This document shows, one piece after another, positions 1-8,990 of a stretch of DNA of 64,000 nucleotides. A program made the translations under genes and the position numbers. The notes below the pieces were generated by a model, which had not been told where the DNA came from, searched no databases, and saw nothing but the letters and a program-made list of their open reading frames with translations. Source of the stretch: Bacillus sp. BA3 (GTDB lineage Bacteria; Bacillota; Bacilli; Bacillales; DSM-1321). Numbering within the stretch: the stretch's first letter is position 1; each line of letters opens with the position of its first letter. Where the stretch lies: the NCBI GenBank assembly GCA_002835675.1, contig PIZR01000001.1:298302-362301 (forward strand). The letters are read 5' to 3'.

Positions 1-1998
1 AACTTCTTGAGATACTTCCTGTGTGGTGGACTCAAGATGTGATGAAGAATCTAAATTTCTAATACCTTTTGTTTTTTGTATATATTCAGGAAGATGCTCT
101 ATATCTATAATATCAGTCCTTATGCAATTCATCGCTCTTTCAATAGCATTTTCTAGTTCTCTGACATTTCCAGGCCAGGTGTGTAACGATAGTAACTTCA
201 TAGCTCCCTCAGTAATATTAACTTCTCCTAACCCCATGAGATGACTGAATTTTTTTGTAATAGATTTAGTAAGAATAGGGATATCCTCGCTTCGATCTTT
301 AAGAGGGGGTATATTAATGACAATAACATTTAGCCGATAATACAGATCTTCCCTAAATTCATTATTAGCAACCATTTGCTTTAAGTCTTTATTAGTTGCA
401 GCAATGATTCGAACATTCACTCTTATAGTATCATTTCCTCCGACACGTTCAAATTCTCTTTCTTGAAGTACGCGGAGTAATTTCACTTGCATTGAAAGAG
501 GCATATCTCCAATCTCATCTAAAAATAATGTACCATTATTGGCTAATTCAAATTTCCCAGGTTTTCCACCTCTTTTTGCGCCTGTAAATGCCCCATCGGC
601 ATAACCAAAAAATTCAGATTCCCATAACTCCTCAGGTATAGCAGCACAGTTTATCTTAATAAATTTACCGGTTCGATTAGATGCATTATGGATACCTCGT
701 GCAAACAGCTCCTTGCCAGTTCCACTATCGCCCAAAAGAAGAACATTAGAAAATCCTGTTGCGGATTGTCGTGCGAAATGCTTTATCCTTCCCATTTCTT
801 CATTTTGTGTTAGAATATCATCTAAATCAAAGGGCTTACCACCAATGAGAGATAGCTCACCCCGGTAAAATGAGACTTCTTTTTCTAAATCATTTAAAAT
901 CTTCACCACGTTTTTCCACTTGTTTAGGTCTTTGTAAATAATTTTAGCTATAGCCCCTACAAGCTGTTTTTCCTTATAAATTGGTGTTTTCTGAATAAAA
1001 CAACGATGTTTACCAATTATCATGGCTTCAAGTTTTTCACTTTGAAAACCCTGGGCTAGAGCTTCTTCTAATTTTATTTCTGGGATAATTCGAGTAACTG
1101 GATGGCCTACAAGGTCATTTTTTGTTTTTCTCACAAATTCACAAGCTGCATCGTTGAACATTTCAATTATTCCGCTTTGATTAATGACTATATAGCCGTC
1201 ATAAGTAGTATCCAGAACCGTTTGCAATGTGCGTTCTAACTTTTTGGTAATTTCGAGTTCGTTTGCTATTTGTTCATAATCGGTTAAATCTTGTATTAGG
1301 ATAATCCCCCCCCAATCATTACTTTCATTAGAAAGGGATTTGTATGTAATAAGGAGCCTTTTGTCTTTAATTGAAATTCGGTGAAGCTGAATATCTATTA
1401 CAGTGAGATCTCCGCTTGAAATATTAGTTAATTGTGGTAATACCTCGGTATAATGAAATCCGATACTCTGTTCTTTAGATAGATTGCACAATGATTCTGC
1501 TGCGTGATTTGTAATGAGAATCGTCCCATTATGATCTAAAGCCATGATGCCAGTTTGCATATGCTGAAAAAGAGATTCCAAAGAGTTTCCAAGAGATTCA
1601 TATTTAGATTGATAAGCTTGTATAATGTTTTTCGTATCTAGAACTCCGGCAACTTGATTATCATCCGAGAGAACAACAGCCTGTCCAACCTTTTTTTGTT
1701 TTAAAAATAGGCGTACTTTGGTTAAATTATCATTTTCATTCACTGTAACTGCATCTTTAATAATAAAAGGAAGCATGTTTTCATCAATGGAAGCGTTTTC
1801 TGAAAATGCCTTGAAAATAGAGGAAGGTGTCATGATCCCAATGAAAGAATTTTTTTTGTCCATAACAGGCAATATCATTATTTTATCTTTTCGAAATATT
1901 TCCACTGCATCACGTATTGTATTATCTATGTACAATTTAGGAACATTTTTATTCATATAATTCTTAACTGTTTGAATAAAAGAATTTTTAACGAGCAT
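1..1998 (-). CDS. Sigma-54-dependent transcriptional activator (CBS-PAS-PAS-AAA+), 3' end cut by window
   Basis: I translated the minus strand from an ATG at 1998 (preceded by AGGGAGTG); 666 codons are open to base 1, so the C-terminal HTH lies outside. Residues ~1-115 look like a CBS pair, ~140-250 and ~255-365 are PAS-like (e.g. QTVLDTTYDGYIVINQSG), and ~395-640 form the AAA+ domain with Walker A GDSGTGKE (423-430), the sigma-54 contact loop GAFTGA (469-474) and Walker B LFLDEIGDMP. This is the enhancer-binding-protein architecture of RocR/BkdR/AcoR-type Bacillus regulators. The CBS pair suggests nucleotide or CoA-ester sensing, which is inference. It sits divergent to the acyl-CoA genes, which carry -24/-12 promoters, so it is their probable activator. 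The effector is unknown. Confidence 0.93.
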   Translation of the reverse strand, partial: MLVKNSFIQTVKNYMNKNVPKLYIDNTIRDAVEIFRKDKIMILPVMDKKNSFIGIMTPSSIFKAFSENASIDENMLPFIIKDAVTVNENDNLTKVRLFLKQKKVGQAVVLSDDNQVAGVLDTKNIIQAYQSKYESLGNSLESLFQHMQTGIMALDHNGTILITNHAAESLCNLSKEQSIGFHYTEVLPQLTNISSGDLTVIDIQLHRISIKDKRLLITYKSLSNESNDWGGIILIQDLTDYEQIANELEITKKLERTLQTVLDTTYDGYIVINQSGIIEMFNDAACEFVRKTKNDLVGHPVTRIIPEIKLEEALAQGFQSEKLEAMIIGKHRCFIQKTPIYKEKQLVGAIAKIIYKDLNKWKNVVKILNDLEKEVSFYRGELSLIGGKPFDLDDILTQNEEMGRIKHFARQSATGFSNVLLLGDSGTGKELFARGIHNASNRTGKFIKINCAAIPEELWESEFFGYADGAFTGAKRGGKPGKFELANNGTLFLDEIGDMPLSMQVKLLRVLQEREFERVGGNDTIRVNVRIIAATNKDLKQMVANNEFREDLYYRLNVIVINIPPLKDRSEDIPILTKSITKKFSHLMGLGEVNITEGAMKLLSLHTWPGNVRELENAIERAMNCIRTDIIDIEHLPEYIQKTKGIRNLDSSSHLESTTQEVSQEV

Positions 1999-2556
1999 GC
2001 TATCACTCACTCCCTAATAACTTAATTCTCAATAAGGCGATAAAACTCTCAATTGTCGGAATATTGTAATTATAACATAAGTTTCTTCAAGGAATCTTGA
2101 AGAAACTTAATTTAGTCAATTGGGAGTATTTCGGTATGTTAGTGTTTTTTGTCATGGAAGTAGAACCTTATCATTAGTAAAAATAATGATTATGAGACTG
2201 AAGAGTAATCCGAGTAAACCTATTCCATTATAAGTTTAGTAAATGAAGATGTTATGCTTTATAGATTTGAGCGACCTTTTTAGAGAACAAATTTTAAGTG
2301 GGAATATAAGTTAGTAATGATTGAAATTTTGAAAGAGAAACATATTTATCAATAAAATCAAGATTTCTACTAATCGAAGAAGAGGCACAACAATACCTCA
2401 CGTTTAAGTTTTTTTAAACACTTTACATATTTAATTTCTAGAAGACCTGTAGGATAAGGGAAAGTTTAGTAAAACAATTGAATTTTGCATTTTATGATAA
2501 ATCGTTTTTCAAAAAGCATTTTTAATTTAACAATAGTTGTCTCAAAATAGAAACAC

Positions 2557-2574
2557 TGTGCATTTTATTAAACA
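2557..2574. promoter_or_regulatory. Candidate upstream activator site (copy 1)
   Basis: TGTGCATTTTATTAAACA lies 73 bp upstream of the -24/-12 promoter at 2647. The preceding bases AATAGAAACAC match AATAAAAACAC before the second copy at 8644-8661, and the block position relative to a sigma-54 promoter is the same kind. Binding by the divergent activator is inference. Confidence 0.5.
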
Positions 2575-2646
2575 AATGTTGACATTGGCGTACAGTGGAC
2601 ACACTACTTAAATCTACATATGGTCAATAAACCCTGGAATTATAGT

Positions 2647-2662
2647 TGGCATGATAATTGCA
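2647..2662 (+). promoter_or_regulatory. Sigma-54 (-24/-12) promoter
   Basis: TGGCATGATAATTGCA matches the consensus TGGCACGN4TTGCW at all but one position, with the invariant GG and GC correctly spaced. It lies about 130 bp before the crotonase start at 2795 and next to the gene for a sigma-54 activator. Confidence 0.8.
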
Positions 2663-2794
2663 ATAAATATTGAAACATATTTTAAAAAAGGTGCCTACAA
2701 AGTTTTGGTTTAGGGAAGCGAAACGACAATCCAATTTTACGAACTATGGTGGTACTCAGGCAATCAATAAATTTATTGTCAAGGGGGAAACAAT

Positions 2795-3382
2795 TTGTCA
2801 AGAAAAGTTCTATGGGAAACTCAAGGACGTGTGGCAATCATTCAACTTTCAAATTCTCCTTACAACTGTGTAGACGATCAATTTTTACAAGATTTTGATC
2901 GAACCCTGGATGAAATCGAGCTGTCTAAGGACATTCGAGGATTGGTGATTTTAAGTTCAAATAATAAATTTTTTGCAATTGGAAAGAATGGAGGGAGGAA
3001 ATCTGATGAAGACCATGAGGAAGACCTGCTTTATAAGATTTTGAAAAAATTAACGCTGTATTCATTGCCAACAATCAGTATTATTTCTGGTACTGCAATT
3101 GGAACCGGATTGGAAATTGCGTTAGCATGTGATTTGCGAATTTCCAGTGAATTTTCAAAATTTGGTTTTTATAGCCATATTAGTCCCTCATCTATTGGCA
3201 AGGAATGCTTAATCGAATTGACGAGCCCTTCTAAAGCAAAAGAACTAATATGGCTTGGACAATTAATCGGGGCACAAGAAGCAGTTGATATTGGTATTAT
3301 AAATCGCATATTCCCTGATTCACGTTTAATAAACGAGGGGGTAGAAATGGTCAATTCAATTATTCAACAAAAAAATTATTGA
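2795..3382 (+). CDS. Short crotonase (enoyl-CoA hydratase/isomerase family)
   Basis: Crotonase-fold protein of 195 aa, expected to act on an acyl-CoA double bond in the cytoplasm. The TTG start is chosen because AAGGGGGA lies 6 bp upstream. The N-terminal strand is present, the first oxyanion-hole segment reads FFAIGKNGG (~residues 53-61) instead of the usual SAGADL-type motif, and the second, GTAIGTGLEIALACD (~97-111), is intact. Usual crotonases have ~255-260 residues; this one ends soon after the AVDIGIINRIF segment and lacks the C-terminal helices that build the trimer and cap the site. It is the first gene after the sigma-54 promoter. Whether it is active or a degenerate or regulatory paralog cannot be told from sequence. 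Confidence 0.85.
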   Translation: MSRKVLWETQGRVAIIQLSNSPYNCVDDQFLQDFDRTLDEIELSKDIRGLVILSSNNKFFAIGKNGGRKSDEDHEEDLLYKILKKLTLYSLPTISIISGTAIGTGLEIALACDLRISSEFSKFGFYSHISPSSIGKECLIELTSPSKAKELIWLGQLIGAQEAVDIGIINRIFPDSRLINEGVEMVNSIIQQKNY

Positions 3383-3496
3383 ATTCACAATATATTCTGC
3401 ATTAAATTGGTTGATTAATATATTTAAAAATAAATGTAGTATTTGGTGAATCAGTGTTAATTAGATTTCAAAGTGAAGAAAAAGAGGTGAAAAGTC

Positions 3497-3901
3497 ATGC
3501 CATTAGAAAATATTACGAATATCTTTGAGAATAGCCCCTATAACAAACATTTAGGAATCAAATTTGAAAAATTTGAAGAAGATTCCATAGTTTGTTCCAT
3601 TAAGATCACAACTTATCATTTAAATGTAAATAAAGCTGTTCATGGTGGAGTGTTCTTTAGCATCCTCGATTCAGTAATGGGTGCAACGATACGAACAGTG
3701 GTTAACCAGCCTATTGTGACAGTGAATATGAGTATCAATTATTTTGCTCCTCTTATGAATGGAGAAGAAATGATGGCAACAGCTAAAATCTTACAACAAG
3801 GAAATAGTATTGTAACCGCTGAAGGTTTGGTGAATGACTCTAAGGGGAGTTTAGTAGCAAAGTCAATTGGTACCTTTAAAATAATGCAAATGAATAGGTA
3901 A
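3497..3901 (+). CDS. Hotdog-fold acyl-CoA thioesterase (PaaI/4HBT family)
   Basis: 134 aa, the usual length of a single-domain hotdog thioesterase. The segment VHGGVFFSILDSVMGATI (~residues 48-65) is the PaaI/YbgC-type active-site region, with HGG followed by the acidic residue on the long helix. The family hydrolyses aryl- or acyl-CoA esters and often relieves CoA sequestration in catabolic operons. AGAGGTGA lies before the ATG. It is the second gene of the sigma-54-linked group, 114 bp after the short crotonase. Substrate unknown. Confidence 0.88.
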   Translation: MPLENITNIFENSPYNKHLGIKFEKFEEDSIVCSIKITTYHLNVNKAVHGGVFFSILDSVMGATIRTVVNQPIVTVNMSINYFAPLMNGEEMMATAKILQQGNSIVTAEGLVNDSKGSLVAKSIGTFKIMQMNR

Positions 3902-4079
3902 GGATATTGACATAGCCGCAATTCAATAAGTATGGATGTTAGAAATGAAATTGGAGTTTTTTGCATGCTTTAGTCAAATCTGAAGTCATGGCTTTAAAAT
4001 CCCAGCAATTAAAGCTTTAAAAAAGTTGGCAACTTATTGGTGAAAAACATTCATTAAATTCCTTTAGAAGGGAGTAAAT

Positions 4080-5660
4080 ATGAAAATGATCAGGAAGGTC
4101 ATGGCAAAACAATTACTTATTGGAGAAGCTTTAAAATCTGCTGCACATAATGTTCCGGACAAGGAGGCATTTGTATTTGAAGATCAACGATTAACCTATC
4201 AAGAACTCCTTAAACGTACCCTTCATTTATCAGAATGGCTGCAAGGAAGAGGGATCGGTAAAGATGAAAAAGTAGGTTGCTTATTCAAAAACGGATTGCC
4301 CTTTGTTGAATTATACTTTGGAGTTAGTTTGGCAGGCGGAGTATTTGTTCCAGTTAACTTCCGTTTGGTCTCGAATGAAGTAGATTATATTCTAAATCAC
4401 TCAGATGTAAAAATATTATTTATAGAAGAAGAATTTATTGAGACCATCCGCGATGTAGTAGAAAAACTCACACAAATCCAGACGATCGTTATAGTAGGAT
4501 CCCCGGATATGGATTTAGGGAAGGATGTAATTTCATATCATTCTATATACGATACACCTACTATTAATAAATCTAGAGAACAACTGAGTGACGATGATGC
4601 TCACGCAATCATTTACACCTCTGGAACAACTGGAAGACCAAAGGGAGCAGTATTAACTCATAAGAATCTTTATATGAATGGAATGAATAAGCTCTATCAT
4701 TCGCAAACCAAAAAGGGAAGCAAGCATTTGCTGATTCCTCCACTTTTTCACGTAGCGGCTTTATCACTTTTAGTACAGAACTGCTTGTTGGAAGGGACAA
4801 TGTTCATTCACAGAGAATTCCAACCTGTAAAAGTTCTCAAAACCCTTCATTTAGAAAAAATCAACTCGATGTTCTTAGTCCCATCTATGTGGAACTTTCT
4901 TTTCCAAGTACCTAACCTATTAGAATATAACCTAAGTTCAATGACCAGTTGCTCGACAGGAGGGGCTATTTGTCCGGTAGAAATTAAGAAAAAAATAATG
5001 ACTGTTTTTAAGAATGCAAAAATACATGGAGCATTTGGACAAACAGAAATGAGTCCGTCTACGACCTATTTATCTGGTGAAGATTCACTAAGATATAATA
5101 AAACAGCTTCTGTTGGAAAACCGTCTATAAATGTTCGTGTTCGGATTGTCGATGATGAAATGAAGGACGTACCTCTTGGTGAAGTAGGAGAAATTGTATA
5201 CCAGGGTCCAACAATGATGAAGGAATACTATAAAAATATAGAAGCTACGAAGGAAGCCTTTAAAGGTGGCTGGTTCCACAGTGGCGACTTAGTCCGGATG
5301 GATGAAGATGGATATATTTATGTGGTAGATCGAAAGAAAGATATGATTATTAGCGGTGGTGAAAATATTTATCCAAAAGAACTAGAAGAGGTTCTCTATA
5401 GCCATCCTGACATTTTGGAAGCAGCAGTAATTGGAGTTCCAGATGTAGAATGGGGTGAAAGTGTAAAAGTATGCATTGTATTGAAGCCTGGAAAACAATT
5501 AACGAAAGATCAAGTTATTAAATTTTGTCAAAGTAGGATAGCATCTTATAAAAAACCGCGTTTCGTACAATTTATGGACTCGCTTCCAAGGAATGCATCC
5601 GGTAAAGTCTTAAAAACAGTTTTACGCTCATATGGTCACGAAACAAACTTCATTAACTAA
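4080..5660 (+). CDS. Acyl-CoA synthetase (AMP-forming, ANL superfamily)
   Basis: Adenylate-forming ligase of 526 aa that activates a carboxylic acid to its CoA ester using ATP. The P-loop-like motif YTSGTTGRPKGA is at ~residue 180, the acyl-adenylate motif GAFGQTEMSP at ~320, and the C-terminal hinge/lysine motif KDMIISGGENIYPKE at ~420, ending with the family's PRNASGKVLK catalytic lysine motif. The ATG at 4080 follows AGAAGGGAG. The length is that of FadD/YngI-like medium-chain or aryl ligases; motifs alone do not fix the chain. Being followed by a family III CoA-transferase, it probably provides one of two ways to load the substrate on CoA. Confidence 0.93.
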   Translation: MKMIRKVMAKQLLIGEALKSAAHNVPDKEAFVFEDQRLTYQELLKRTLHLSEWLQGRGIGKDEKVGCLFKNGLPFVELYFGVSLAGGVFVPVNFRLVSNEVDYILNHSDVKILFIEEEFIETIRDVVEKLTQIQTIVIVGSPDMDLGKDVISYHSIYDTPTINKSREQLSDDDAHAIIYTSGTTGRPKGAVLTHKNLYMNGMNKLYHSQTKKGSKHLLIPPLFHVAALSLLVQNCLLEGTMFIHREFQPVKVLKTLHLEKINSMFLVPSMWNFLFQVPNLLEYNLSSMTSCSTGGAICPVEIKKKIMTVFKNAKIHGAFGQTEMSPSTTYLSGEDSLRYNKTASVGKPSINVRVRIVDDEMKDVPLGEVGEIVYQGPTMMKEYYKNIEATKEAFKGGWFHSGDLVRMDEDGYIYVVDRKKDMIISGGENIYPKELEEVLYSHPDILEAAVIGVPDVEWGESVKVCIVLKPGKQLTKDQVIKFCQSRIASYKKPRFVQFMDSLPRNASGKVLKTVLRSYGHETNFIN

Positions 5661-5812
5661 ATGAGTCCGTTTTGAGAGATTTAAACAATAAAAGCAACTG
5701 GGGTGTATGATTTTCAGATGAAATTAGTGTAATAGTTAGAAGTTTTTACCTTAAGCAAACGAGTAAAATTTCGTAAACTAACAAATTAATTTTAATAAAA
5801 GGAGTAGAGAAT

Positions 5813-7018
5813 GTGGGAGCACTTAGTGGAATTAAGGTATTAGATTTATCAAGATTACTTCCTGGACCTTACTGCTCACTTATGATGGCAGACTACGGAG
5901 CAGAAGTAATAAAAATTGAAGAGCCAGAGCGAGGTGACTATATACGTTGGAGAAAACCAGCTATTGAAGAAATAGGTGCTAGACATTTAACAATAAATCG
6001 AAATAAAAAAAGTGTTGAATTGAACCTTAAGACAGAAGAAGGGAAAGAAATTTTTAAAAAAATGGCGGAAAGTGCTGACGTCATTTTGGAAAGCTTTCGT
6101 CCTGGGGTAATGAGTCGTCTAGGGATAGGTTTTGATGAAATCTCAAAGATTAATAGAGGAATCGTTTATTGTTCATTAACTGGATATGGGCAAACTGGAC
6201 CTTATCGCGATTTACCAGGACATGATATTAATTATATCGGCTACAGTGGAATATTAGGCTTAATTGGCGAAAAAAATGGAAAACCAGTCGTTCCTGGTGT
6301 ACAAATTGCAGATATAGGTGGAGGTGCATTGATGGCTCTATCTGGGATCTGTATGGCACTATTAAACAAAGAAAGAACTGGAAAAGGGCAATATATTGAT
6401 ATTTCAATGATGGATGGTGCCGTTACCTGGTTATATGCTTCAGCATCAGATTACTTTGCTTCAGGAAAAGTTCCAGAAAGAGGGGGAAATCGATTAGATG
6501 GTCAATATGCATTTTATCAAGTATATGAAACAAAAGATAATAAATATCTTTCTGTTGGAGCTTCCGAAGAGAAATTCTGGAAGAAAATTTGTGAATTAAT
6601 AGGGAAACCTGAATGGATTGAACTTCATGAAGGTAATGATGATGTTCAAGAACAATTAAAGCTAGAAATGTCAGAGGTATTCAAGAAAAAAAATCAGCAA
6701 GAATGGTTAGACTTATTAGCTTTAGAAGAGACATGCGTAGGACCTGTCAATGATATAGAGCAAATCTTTTCGGATCCTCAAATTATCGAAAGAGAATTAT
6801 TTACCGAAATGAAACATCCAGTTGCCGGTAACATCAAGCAAATTGGATTTCCAATCAAATTTTCGGAGACACCAGGAAAAATACATGCTCACGCACCGAT
6901 ACTCGGAGAGCACACAGAGGAGATTCTTCAGCAATTAGATTATTCAAGTGATACCATTGAAAATCTCAGAATTAGCGGGGTAATTGGTAAGAAGGTATCA
7001 GGATCCGTCGTTAAATGA
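5813..7018 (+). CDS. Family III CoA-transferase (CaiB/BaiF type)
   Basis: 401 aa; moves CoA between carboxylic acids through an aspartyl-anhydride intermediate. The N-terminus LSGIKVLDLSRLLPGPYC and the segment MADYGAEVIKIEEPERGD are family hallmarks, and the catalytic Asp is expected in the GHDINYIGYSG segment (~residues 137-147). AHAPILGEHTEEIL is the usual C-terminal signature. The GTG start follows AAAGGAG by 7 bp. It is the last intact gene of the first sigma-54 group; a decayed acyl-CoA dehydrogenase follows it. CoA donor and acceptor are unknown. Confidence 0.93.
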   Translation: MGALSGIKVLDLSRLLPGPYCSLMMADYGAEVIKIEEPERGDYIRWRKPAIEEIGARHLTINRNKKSVELNLKTEEGKEIFKKMAESADVILESFRPGVMSRLGIGFDEISKINRGIVYCSLTGYGQTGPYRDLPGHDINYIGYSGILGLIGEKNGKPVVPGVQIADIGGGALMALSGICMALLNKERTGKGQYIDISMMDGAVTWLYASASDYFASGKVPERGGNRLDGQYAFYQVYETKDNKYLSVGASEEKFWKKICELIGKPEWIELHEGNDDVQEQLKLEMSEVFKKKNQQEWLDLLALEETCVGPVNDIEQIFSDPQIIERELFTEMKHPVAGNIKQIGFPIKFSETPGKIHAHAPILGEHTEEILQQLDYSSDTIENLRISGVIGKKVSGSVVK

Positions 7019-7070
7019 TTGGCAGGGATAATTTATGGGTTATCACAATTTGATAAAGGAGAACATTTAT

Positions 7071-7138
7071 ATGGGCACTCTGTTTTAACTAAAGTTTGAT
7101 ATGGTTTTTCCGATGAAATTCAGGAGCTTCTCAGATAA
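7071..7138 (+). pseudogene. Remnant of an acyl-CoA dehydrogenase N-terminus
   Basis: A good Shine-Dalgarno (AAAGGAG) precedes ATG 7071, but that frame stops after five codons. A shifted frame then reads YGFSDEIQELLR and stops at 7136-7138; this matches the usual start of acyl-CoA dehydrogenases (FSDEIQELR). It lies where a next operon gene would be expected. I infer a decayed ACAD gene reduced to its first ~20 codons. Confidence 0.4.
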
Positions 7139-7353
7139 CCATCCGCACTAGAAGTATATGGGTTAATGGCCCATCACAAAGCGCATAATAAGGTGGAAAA
7201 ACGCTTCCATTTTTAGTGAAGTCTTTTTAAAAGATTGTTGTTTTTTGAGATTTGGTGCTTGGCTAATCTAATATAAATGTTATTAAAGTGAGGGAGAGGA
7301 ATCTATTTTAAATATCTTTGAAAGGTATATAATTTAAACGTTAATCGAAGCAC

Positions 7354-7383
7354 GCAAATAAAAAGGCATGCCTTTTTGTTTGC
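7354..7383. terminator. Perfectly centred inverted repeat, possible bidirectional terminator
   Basis: Arms GCAAATAAAAAGGC / GCCTTTTTGTTTGC meet at the centre AT, giving a 30-base near-perfect palindrome with T runs on both strands. It has too little loop for a typical hairpin, so it could equally be a protein-binding site. Confidence 0.3.
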
Positions 7384-8156
7384 ATTCCAGATTGTGGAAG
7401 AGTAAGTTAAAAGACATTATAAGTATTTATGTAGAATGTTAATTATTACATTTAAATAATACAGCAGTTAGTTGAAAAAATGATTAAATTTTGGGTTGAC
7501 TATTCGTTAAATAAAATTGAAAAAATTATAAAAATCAAGTAATTTAAAACACCTTGATTTGGATTATTAAGGAATATTCGTCATTTAAAAAGCTGTCGGT
7601 TGGTTAAGGGGAGTCGATGACCTCCTTAACTCGCCCAGGAGTGGTAAGACTGATATGTATGTCTTAACGGTTGACAACGATAAAGTCTTTGTTTGTATCT
7701 TTTAAGGCAACAATGTAATTTAAAGCTTTATCCTCATTGTCTCAACACAACTTGAATCATAAAAAGACGTAATACTACAATTAAGTAGTATTATCGGCAT
7801 TATAAAGGGAAATTAGTGTTTGTTTCTAGAGTAGAGTCGACATTTTAGTCATCGATGAATTAGGGACTTTTATTGCTTTGTTATACTTGTGATCAGGAGT
7901 TTTGTGGAAATAGGCGAGATAGACTAATTTATAAGTGGTCCCCGATTAATAAACTTGATGATATATTGTTCTATCCCGAATATCTAAATACCCACTTGGG
8001 AAATTGCCATAAACAACTGAACATTTTATTATCGGAGTTTTATTGGGTTACTTTTCCTTAATAGTGTGTCTTCCACAATCGGTCGCTTTAATGGCATAAG
8101 GATTACTGAAATGATCAAACTTTTTTATAAAAGAATGATTCAATTGAATATTGTAA

Positions 8157-8203
8157 GGGCGTGTTTGATCAATCTTATTTTCAAAACACGCTCTTTCTTT
8201 TTG
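8157..8203 (+). terminator. Intrinsic terminator-like hairpin
   Basis: Stem GCGTGTTT pairs with AAACACGC across a ~17-base loop and is followed by TCTTTCTTTTTG. No intact gene ends just upstream, so it is probably left over from lost DNA. Confidence 0.45.
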
Positions 8204-8371
8204 TTCGTTTATCAAGTTTATAACTAGCAATTTGATCAAACTTTATTTCAAAGTAACATAAAGCTCTTTTACTCTTGGGGATATGTCCAATTCCCTTGAG
8301 TTCCTATTATCGAGACAGGTTAAGTTACTAAACACTAAATTGTCTATTGTAATGTATTGCTGTCTCCCAAT

Positions 8372-8387
8372 TGATACAGTTGTATCA
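8372..8387. promoter_or_regulatory. Perfect palindrome upstream of a sigma-54-like site
   Basis: TGATACAGTTGTATCA has 7-bp arms TGATACA/TGTATCA with a 2-bp spacer. It lies 75 bp before the -24/-12-like site at 8462, the usual distance of an enhancer. It differs from the dyads at 2557 and 8644. Confidence 0.4.
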
Positions 8388-8461
8388 TGTTATTCGTTTG
8401 TATTTATGTACAAACATCAAGAGAAGTACATTATTTCGTGATTTTATAGTGAAATATAAAT

Positions 8462-8477
8462 TGGAACGATTCTTGCG
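8462..8477 (+). promoter_or_regulatory. Possible orphan sigma-54 promoter
   Basis: TGGAACGATTCTTGCG keeps the GG and GC positions with correct spacing but has A for C in the -24 box. No open reading frame starts within the next ~350 bp, so its product, if any, would be a leader or small RNA. Confidence 0.35.
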
Positions 8478-8643
8478 TTGTAAATAGTCAGAGAAGTACT
8501 TCCCAAAAAAAGTACCCGAAAAAAGAATTCAATATTTAGTTTAATGGTAGCTTTATAATGCTGCGATTAAACTATTTACTTCAATGGGTCGTCTAGCCTT
8601 TTTCTTTTAAAATAGGATTTTAATTGTATCAGAATAAAAACAC

Positions 8644-8661
8644 TGTCCGATTTATCGAACA
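8644..8661. promoter_or_regulatory. Candidate upstream activator site (copy 2)
   Basis: TGTCCGATTTATCGAACA is a 7-of-9 dyad (TGTCCGATT against TGTTCGATA). With the preceding AATAAAAACAC it matches the block at 2545-2574, and it lies 157 bp before the -24/-12 promoter at 8818. A shared activator for both gene groups is inferred. Confidence 0.5.
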
Positions 8662-8817
8662 ACTTTAGCCAAAAGGTACAAGCTGTATACCTATCTAGTT
8701 TTGGGTTTTGGGTGGATAACACCTTAACTAGTTGATGGACTCTCTGGTACGGATACAGTGAGGTTAATCCACATTAAACGGATTTATTGACATATTTTAT
8801 TAAAGGTTTAAATAATT

Positions 8818-8833
8818 TGGCATAAAAATTGCA
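8818..8833 (+). promoter_or_regulatory. Sigma-54 (-24/-12) promoter
   Basis: TGGCATAAAAATTGCA carries TGGCA and TTGCA with the required spacing and is nearly the same as the site at 2647. It is the probable start of the long acyl-CoA operon that begins at 8991. Confidence 0.8.
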
Positions 8834-8990
8834 TACATATAATTGAAAACCTTATGAAAGGTATAGTAAATGAAAGTGAGGTTAATTGAGGGAAAGCAAT
8901 AGCGGGGTATTTGGTAAAAAGGCATCAAAATATGACGTGAATATTTTGAATTTTATAATAACAAAGGTGGTAAATGGAGGCGAACAAATT

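Larger units (their letters stand above)
7139..8371. other. Long gene-poor stretch, probably decayed DNA
   Basis: About 1.2 kb with no supportable gene. Open frames are short, lack ribosome binding sites and look unlike any family. It holds small inverted repeats (7354-7383, around 7613-7640, 8157-8203) and two similar strings TGATCAAACTTT near 8113 and 8233. I read it as eroded sequence between the two catabolic groups. Confidence 0.5.

Noticed and set aside
2670..2873. 67-codon open frame after the first sigma-54 promoter
   Set aside because: It overlaps the crotonase gene in another frame, has no ribosome site, and the crotonase start has a strong one.
4024..4042. Another -24/-12-like string, TTGGCAACTTATTGG, before the acyl-CoA ligase
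   Set aside because: The spacing between GG and the -12 box is one base short and the box reads TTGG instead of TTGC.
7836..8061. DILVIDELG-like Walker B string followed by a 62-codon frame, suggesting an IS21 helper (IstB) remnant
   Set aside because: Only about nine residues fit, no Walker A or transposase lies near, and the following frame matches nothing I know.
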